From: Pseudomonadota bacterium
GTDB taxonomy: Bacteria > Pseudomonadota > Alphaproteobacteria > Rhizobiales > Hyphomicrobiaceae
NCBI GenBank assembly: GCA_023428365.1
Contig: JAEYYQ010000405.1
Location: 1-10,040 of the forward strand
Length of the DNA stretch: 10,040 nt
Direction of reading: 5' to 3'
The notes under the pieces are model-generated. The model saw only the letters and a program-made list of their open reading frames with translations. It had not been told where the DNA came from and did no database searches. The translations under genes and the position numbers were made by a program. Of this stretch, positions 6,838-10,040 are shown in pieces. Position 1 is the first letter of the stretch, and every line of letters starts with the position of its first letter.

Positions 6838-8022
6838 ATGAATTCCGGTCAGGCTTCCCTGGTGTCGTCGCTGCGCCCCTCGGCACAGCACACGCCCGAA
6901 AGCGGCATTCTCAAAGTGTTCAATTACGGCCGCGGAAAGCCTGGTCTGACGCCGCTGTGGGCCGGAGAAGGCGACTTGCCGACACCTGCATTCATTTGCG
7001 ATGCGGCTGCGCGGTCCATGCAGGCCGGCGAAACATTCTACACGAGCAACCGCGGCATTCCGGATTTGCGGCAATCCCTCGCCAACTACTTCGCTCGCCT
7101 CTATGGCATGCCGTTCTCGTCTGAAGAGTTCTTCGTCACCGGCGGCGGAATGCAGGCGATCCAGCTCGCGCTGCAAGCGGTCGCCGGACCGGGCGATGAG
7201 GTTGTCGTCCCCACGCCGGCTTGGCCGAATTTCGCAGGCGCCATCGGAATTCAGGGCGCACGCGTCCTCCCTGTGCCCATGAGCCTGATGCCCGGCGGCT
7301 GGACACTATCGCTCGATCATCTGTTCGCAGCGGTCGGCGAGAAAACGCGCGCGATCGTCGTCAATTCTCCCTCCAACCCCACCGGCTGGACAGCCACGCG
7401 CGAAGAGCTGCAAGCGATCCTCGAATTCGCGCGGGCTCGCGGCATCTGGATCATCGCCGACGAGATCTATGCCCGTTTCTTCTACGCGGGCGGCCTTGCG
7501 CCGTCTTTCCTTGAGTTCCGTCGCCCGGACGACCGGATCATCTTCGTCAACACGTTCTCGAAGATGTGGGCGATGACTGGCTGGCGCATCGGCTGGCTGC
7601 AAGCGCCTCCGGAAATCGGGCAGGTGATCGAGAACCTCGTGCAGTACAATACGTCCGGCGTTGCTCCCTTCATGCAACGTGCCGCCATCGCTGCCCTCGA
7701 GGACGGCGAGACCTTTGCCCGCGAGCAGATTGCCCGCGCCGCTGCCGGGCGCGATGTGGTCAGCGCAGTCCTTTCCGGCTCGAATAAGATCCGCTACGCC
7801 CCGCCAGCCGGTGCCTTCTACGCGTTCTTCGGGATCGACGGCGTCACGGATTCGATGAAGGCAGCGATGCAGTTGATCGATGAATCTGGCGTCGGATTGG
7901 CGCCGGGCTCAGCGTTCGGCGATGGAGGCGACGGCTACTTCCGGATCTGCTTCCTGCGCTCAACTGACCCCCTGCGAGAAGCCATGGGACGACTGCAGAA
8001 CTGGCTCAATACTCAGGGCTAG
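6838..8022 (+). CDS. PLP-dependent aminotransferase, class I/II (fold type I)
   Basis: This is a predicted cytoplasmic pyridoxal-phosphate aminotransferase that moves an amino group between an amino acid and a 2-oxo acid. Its 394 residues fit the aspartate aminotransferase fold-type I family. Visible features are EGDLPTP at 44-50, the cofactor phosphate region TGGGMQ at 101-106, Asn180 in NSPSNPTG, Asp208 and Tyr211 in ADEIY, the Schiff-base lysine Lys242 in TFSKMWAMTGWRIGW, and Arg369 in YFRICF for the substrate carboxylate. The catalytic set is complete. The start ATG 6838 is supported by GAAGG at 6824-6828, 9 nt upstream. An earlier ATG at 6833 leads at once to TGA. The amino-donor preference cannot be told from the sequence. 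The gene is not in an operon: its stop overlaps that of the convergent methyltransferase gene by 4 bp. Confidence 0.93.
   Translation: MNSGQASLVSSLRPSAQHTPESGILKVFNYGRGKPGLTPLWAGEGDLPTPAFICDAAARSMQAGETFYTSNRGIPDLRQSLANYFARLYGMPFSSEEFFVTGGGMQAIQLALQAVAGPGDEVVVPTPAWPNFAGAIGIQGARVLPVPMSLMPGGWTLSLDHLFAAVGEKTRAIVVNSPSNPTGWTATREELQAILEFARARGIWIIADEIYARFFYAGGLAPSFLEFRRPDDRIIFVNTFSKMWAMTGWRIGWLQAPPEIGQVIENLVQYNTSGVAPFMQRAAIAALEDGETFAREQIARAAAGRDVVSAVLSGSNKIRYAPPAGAFYAFFGIDGVTDSMKAAMQLIDESGVGLAPGSAFGDGGDGYFRICFLRSTDPLREAMGRLQNWLNTQG
8019..8022. other. CTAG palindrome carrying both convergent stop codons
   Basis: The plus-strand aminotransferase ends with TAG at 8020-8022 and the minus-strand methyltransferase gene ends with TAG read from 8021 to 8019. 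Both stops are contained in the four-base palindrome CTAG, so the two coding regions overlap tail to tail by 4 bp. Confidence 0.85.
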
Positions 8023-8933
8023 GTCTTGCTGCCTGGCCCCGCCTTATCGCCAGTCGACACCTCGCGGGTGCCGAGAACATCCGCGAGCCGCATCTTCGCC
8101 GACCCAGGTTGCAGTGGCTTCTGCTGGCTTTCATGCGGAGCCCAGCCAGTCAGCGTGATAATCTCGAACGTTGCAGGGATGCGACCGCCGGGAAGACCGT
8201 GGCGCTCGATGTAGATCTCGCACGCCCGGATCAGCGTCTCGCGCCTTAATGGGCGGCGACTGCGATCCTTCAGGACATTACCGGCGCCCATGCCGCGCAA
8301 GTCACGCATCAGCGCCAGCGGCGACTCGTATGTCACCGTTACGAGATCGGCATCCGTCACCGGCAAAGCGAACCCGGCCCGTTGCAGCAAACTACCCAGG
8401 TCTCGAACATCAGCGAACGGCGCGACATGCGGACTGGCCCCACTCTCGACTTCTGTTTCGGCCAGCAAGAAGGCCTCGCGCAACTCGGCCAATGTCTGTC
8501 CGCCGAGCAACGCGCCAAGAAACAAACCATCTGGCTTCAACGCACGGCGAATCTGGAGAAGCGCACCGGGCAGGTCGTTGACGTGATGCAAGCTGAGACC
8601 GGATACCACGAGATCAAGCGAGCCCTCCCGAAACGGAAGGAATTCCTCATCGGCAAGAACACGCGGCGCAGGACATAGCTTGAGGTAGTCCCAAACGTGA
8701 TCCACGCTGATGATCGTGGAAACGCCCGGCAATGCCTGCAACCGTCTCGCAATGACACCGTGATGCGCGCCGAGATCGACGACCGTTTCGAACTGGCGAT
8801 GCACAGCACGCAGCCGTTCCAGAAAATCGTCGGCAACCCGCTGCAGCAGGAAGTCGTGCGCATTCGCCATCGCTGCAACGCGCGCACGTCGCCGCCAAAG
8901 TAACTCGCGATCAAACAGCTCGTGGTCGCTCAT
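8019..8933 (-). CDS. NDUFAF5-like SAM-methyltransferase-fold protein (complex I assembly factor homologue)
   Basis: This protein has a class I methyltransferase fold and from memory resembles human NDUFAF5 along its length. Shared stretches include LFDRELLWRRRARVAA (6-21), ADEEFLPF (94-101), LDLVVSGLSLHHVNDLP (106-122), LKPDGLFLGALLGG (132-145), LAETEVESGASPHVAPF (157-173) and GWAPHESQQKP (263-273). NDUFAF5 hydroxylates an arginine of the complex I subunit NDUFS7 (NuoB in bacteria), so a role in respiratory complex I maturation is plausible, though unproven here. General annotation would call it a methyltransferase. The SAM motif I reads DLGAHHG (53-59) where DLGxGxG is usual. I chose ATG 8933 (304 residues) because the match to NDUFAF5 begins there. 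The frame stays open to 9050 with another ATG at 8984. The gene is divergent from comF. Confidence 0.85.
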   Translation of the reverse strand: MSDHELFDRELLWRRRARVAAMANAHDFLLQRVADDFLERLRAVHRQFETVVDLGAHHGVIARRLQALPGVSTIISVDHVWDYLKLCPAPRVLADEEFLPFREGSLDLVVSGLSLHHVNDLPGALLQIRRALKPDGLFLGALLGGQTLAELREAFLLAETEVESGASPHVAPFADVRDLGSLLQRAGFALPVTDADLVTVTYESPLALMRDLRGMGAGNVLKDRSRRPLRRETLIRACEIYIERHGLPGGRIPATFEIITLTGWAPHESQQKPLQPGSAKMRLADVLGTREVSTGDKAGPGSKT

Positions 8934-9021
8934 GGCCTCAGAACGTGTCACCGGATGATTGGTTTTCGTGATCTGCCCGGACATTTTGCGCTTCGCAATG
9001 GGCCGACGCACTTTACACTGC

Positions 9022-9819
9022 ATGCGAGCTTCTCTGATCGCACGTCCCATGAGCCCCTTGTCAAGCTTCAGACGCCAAATCCATCAGGCGATGCGCGGCG
9101 CTGCCGACCTGATCATGCCGCCCGTCTGCCTGTATTGCCGCAAGCCGCTGGCCGAGCACGACTGCCTGTGCGGCAAGTGCTGGCGCGAGGTTAAATTCAT
9201 CCGTCATCCATTGTGTGACGTTCTAGGCGTCCCGTTGCCGTTCGATATCGGGCCTGGGGCGATCTCCGCCGGAGCGGCCGCCAATCCGCCTGCCTACGAT
9301 CGCGCGCGGGCCGTCGCTCATTTCGATGGCGTCATGCGCGATCTGGTTCATCAGCTCAAATACGGCGACAATCACATCGCGCGTCGTCTCTTCGGCCGCT
9401 GGCTCCTGGAAACAGGTACGGAATTGTTCAACGATGCGGAATTGATGGTTCCCGTGCCGCTCTACCGCTGGCGTTTACTGAAGCGGCGCTTCAACCAGTC
9501 GGCGGAGTTGTGCCGAGAACTGAGCCGGCTGACGGGTCTCGCCTGGGATCCGATGATCTTGAAACGGACGCGCCAGACCATAAGTCAGGTGGGCCTGACG
9601 CACGACCAGCGGCGGCGGAATGTCCAGGGGGCGTTCGCCGTGGTGGACGGGCGGAGTGCTGCCATCGACGGACGATCCATCCTGCTCATCGATGACGTAA
9701 TCACAACAGGCGCCACGGTTGGCGCCTGCGCCCGAGCTTTGAAAAAAGCCGGCGCAGCGCGCGTTGACGTGCTGGCGCTCGCCATGGTTACGCCCGACAG
9801 CACGATTGACCCGTCCTAG
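9022..9819 (+). CDS. comF: ComF family phosphoribosyltransferase-like protein
   Basis: ComF-family proteins combine an N-terminal zinc ribbon with a type I phosphoribosyltransferase domain. Homologues help take up or process transforming DNA in competent bacteria, but in most alphaproteobacteria the role is unknown. From ATG 9022 the protein has 265 residues, typical of the family. Cys36-x2-Cys39 and Cys50-x2-Cys53 form the probable zinc site. VPVPLYRWRLLKRRFNQSAELC (residues 143-164) contains the conserved RRFNQS, and LLIDDVITTGAT at 221-232 is the PRPP-binding loop, with Asp224-Asp225. The start is uncertain. The frame is open from TTG 8959, with ATGs at 8998, 9022 and 9049, and none has a clear Shine-Dalgarno. 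I chose 9022 because it gives the usual length before the zinc ribbon and avoids overlap with the methyltransferase gene. grxC follows 78 nt downstream. Confidence 0.9.
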   Translation: MRASLIARPMSPLSSFRRQIHQAMRGAADLIMPPVCLYCRKPLAEHDCLCGKCWREVKFIRHPLCDVLGVPLPFDIGPGAISAGAAANPPAYDRARAVAHFDGVMRDLVHQLKYGDNHIARRLFGRWLLETGTELFNDAELMVPVPLYRWRLLKRRFNQSAELCRELSRLTGLAWDPMILKRTRQTISQVGLTHDQRRRNVQGAFAVVDGRSAAIDGRSILLIDDVITTGATVGACARALKKAGAARVDVLALAMVTPDSTIDPS

Positions 9820-9820
9820 A

Positions 9821-9886
9821 GGCGCGGCAATCCAGGTGTTTTCCTTGATCGAACAAGCAAGTAATCTTATGTGCTCCTGCCGCGCC
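9821..9886 (+). repeat. Inverted repeat between comF and grxC
   Basis: GGCGCGGCA at 9821-9829 is repeated in inverse as TGCCGCGCC at 9878-9886, separated by 48 nt. The left arm begins just after the comF stop and the right arm ends 11 nt before the grxC ATG. In RNA it could form a 9-bp GC-rich stem with a long loop, next to the grxC translation start. No T tract follows. Its function is unknown. Confidence 0.4.
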
Positions 9887-9897
9887 GGATTCGAAGC

Positions 9898-10040
9898 ATG
9901 CCACACGTTACCATCTACACCACGTTGTTTTGCCCCTATTGCCAGATGGCCAAGCAACTGCTGAAACGCAAAGGCGTCGCCTACGACGAGATCGACGTAG
10001 GCGGGAAGCCGGAGCTCAGAGATGAGATGACCATGAAGGC
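9898..10040 (+). CDS. grxC: Glutaredoxin 3 (3' truncated by window edge)
   Basis: This is a small cytoplasmic thiol-disulfide oxidoreductase that uses glutathione to reduce protein disulfides and glutathione mixed disulfides. The ATG at 9898 opens a frame reading MPHVTIYTTLFCPYCQMAKQ, with the dithiol active site Cys-Pro-Tyr-Cys at residues 12-15. It is followed by LLKRKGVAYDEIDVGG, the usual second strand of the fold. The visible 47 codons end at TMK, where family members continue into the Thr-Val-Pro segment that binds glutathione. Full-length GrxC proteins have about 85-90 residues, so roughly half is outside the window. It lies in the same direction as comF and is probably co-transcribed with it. 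No strong Shine-Dalgarno is seen; GAAG sits too close to the ATG. Confidence 0.93.
   Translation, partial: MPHVTIYTTLFCPYCQMAKQLLKRKGVAYDEIDVGGKPELRDEMTMK

Noticed and set aside
6574..7176. A 200-codon minus-strand frame covering part of the 6519-6837 gap and the aminotransferase 5' end.
   Set aside because: It is Arg/Ala-rich, overlaps the well-supported aminotransferase for over half its length and has no recognisable domain.
9845..9872. TTGATC followed by TTATGT as a possible internal promoter for grxC.
   Set aside because: The -10 match is poor and grxC can be served by read-through from comF.

Overview
The window looks like chromosomal DNA from an alphaproteobacterium, most likely of the Hyphomicrobiales (Bradyrhizobium/Afipia-like). 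The reasons are the fairly high GC content, the style of the GGDEF-EAL and patatin-like proteins, and the right-hand block: an NDUFAF5-like methyltransferase gene divergent from comF, which is followed by grxC. This placement is inferred from gene content and remembered family sequences, not from a search.

Left part (1-2608): the 3' end of a TRAP transporter operon, running rightward. It holds the C-terminal two thirds of a DctP-type periplasmic solute-binding protein, the small membrane subunit DctQ and the large membrane subunit DctM. A 9-bp stem-loop separates dctP from dctQ, and a long hairpin follows dctM as a probable terminator. Together the three proteins would import an organic acid using a Na+ or H+ gradient; the substrate cannot be read from the sequence.

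Middle part (2739-6518): a single patatin-like phospholipase gene (+) converges on a long gene (-) for a membrane-bound c-di-GMP protein with periplasmic sensor, PAS, GGDEF and EAL domains. In the latter, every EAL catalytic residue I can check is present. The GGDEF domain has Asn in place of a metal-binding Asp and has no inhibitory I-site, so the protein is more likely a phosphodiesterase than a cyclase. About 320 bp without a convincing gene follow (6519-6837).

Right part (6838-10040): a fold-type I PLP aminotransferase (+) converges on a methyltransferase-fold gene (-) that closely resembles the mitochondrial complex I assembly factor NDUFAF5. Their two stop codons lie in one CTAG palindrome. 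Divergent from the methyltransferase gene are comF (+) and then grxC (+), a glutaredoxin 3 gene cut by the window edge.

I see no mobile element, CRISPR array, tRNA or rRNA, and no clearly new multi-gene system. The points most worth a second look are the altered SAM-binding motif of the NDUFAF5-like protein, the altered GGDEF site, the start region of the GGDEF-EAL gene, the dctP-dctQ stem-loop and the shared CTAG stop.
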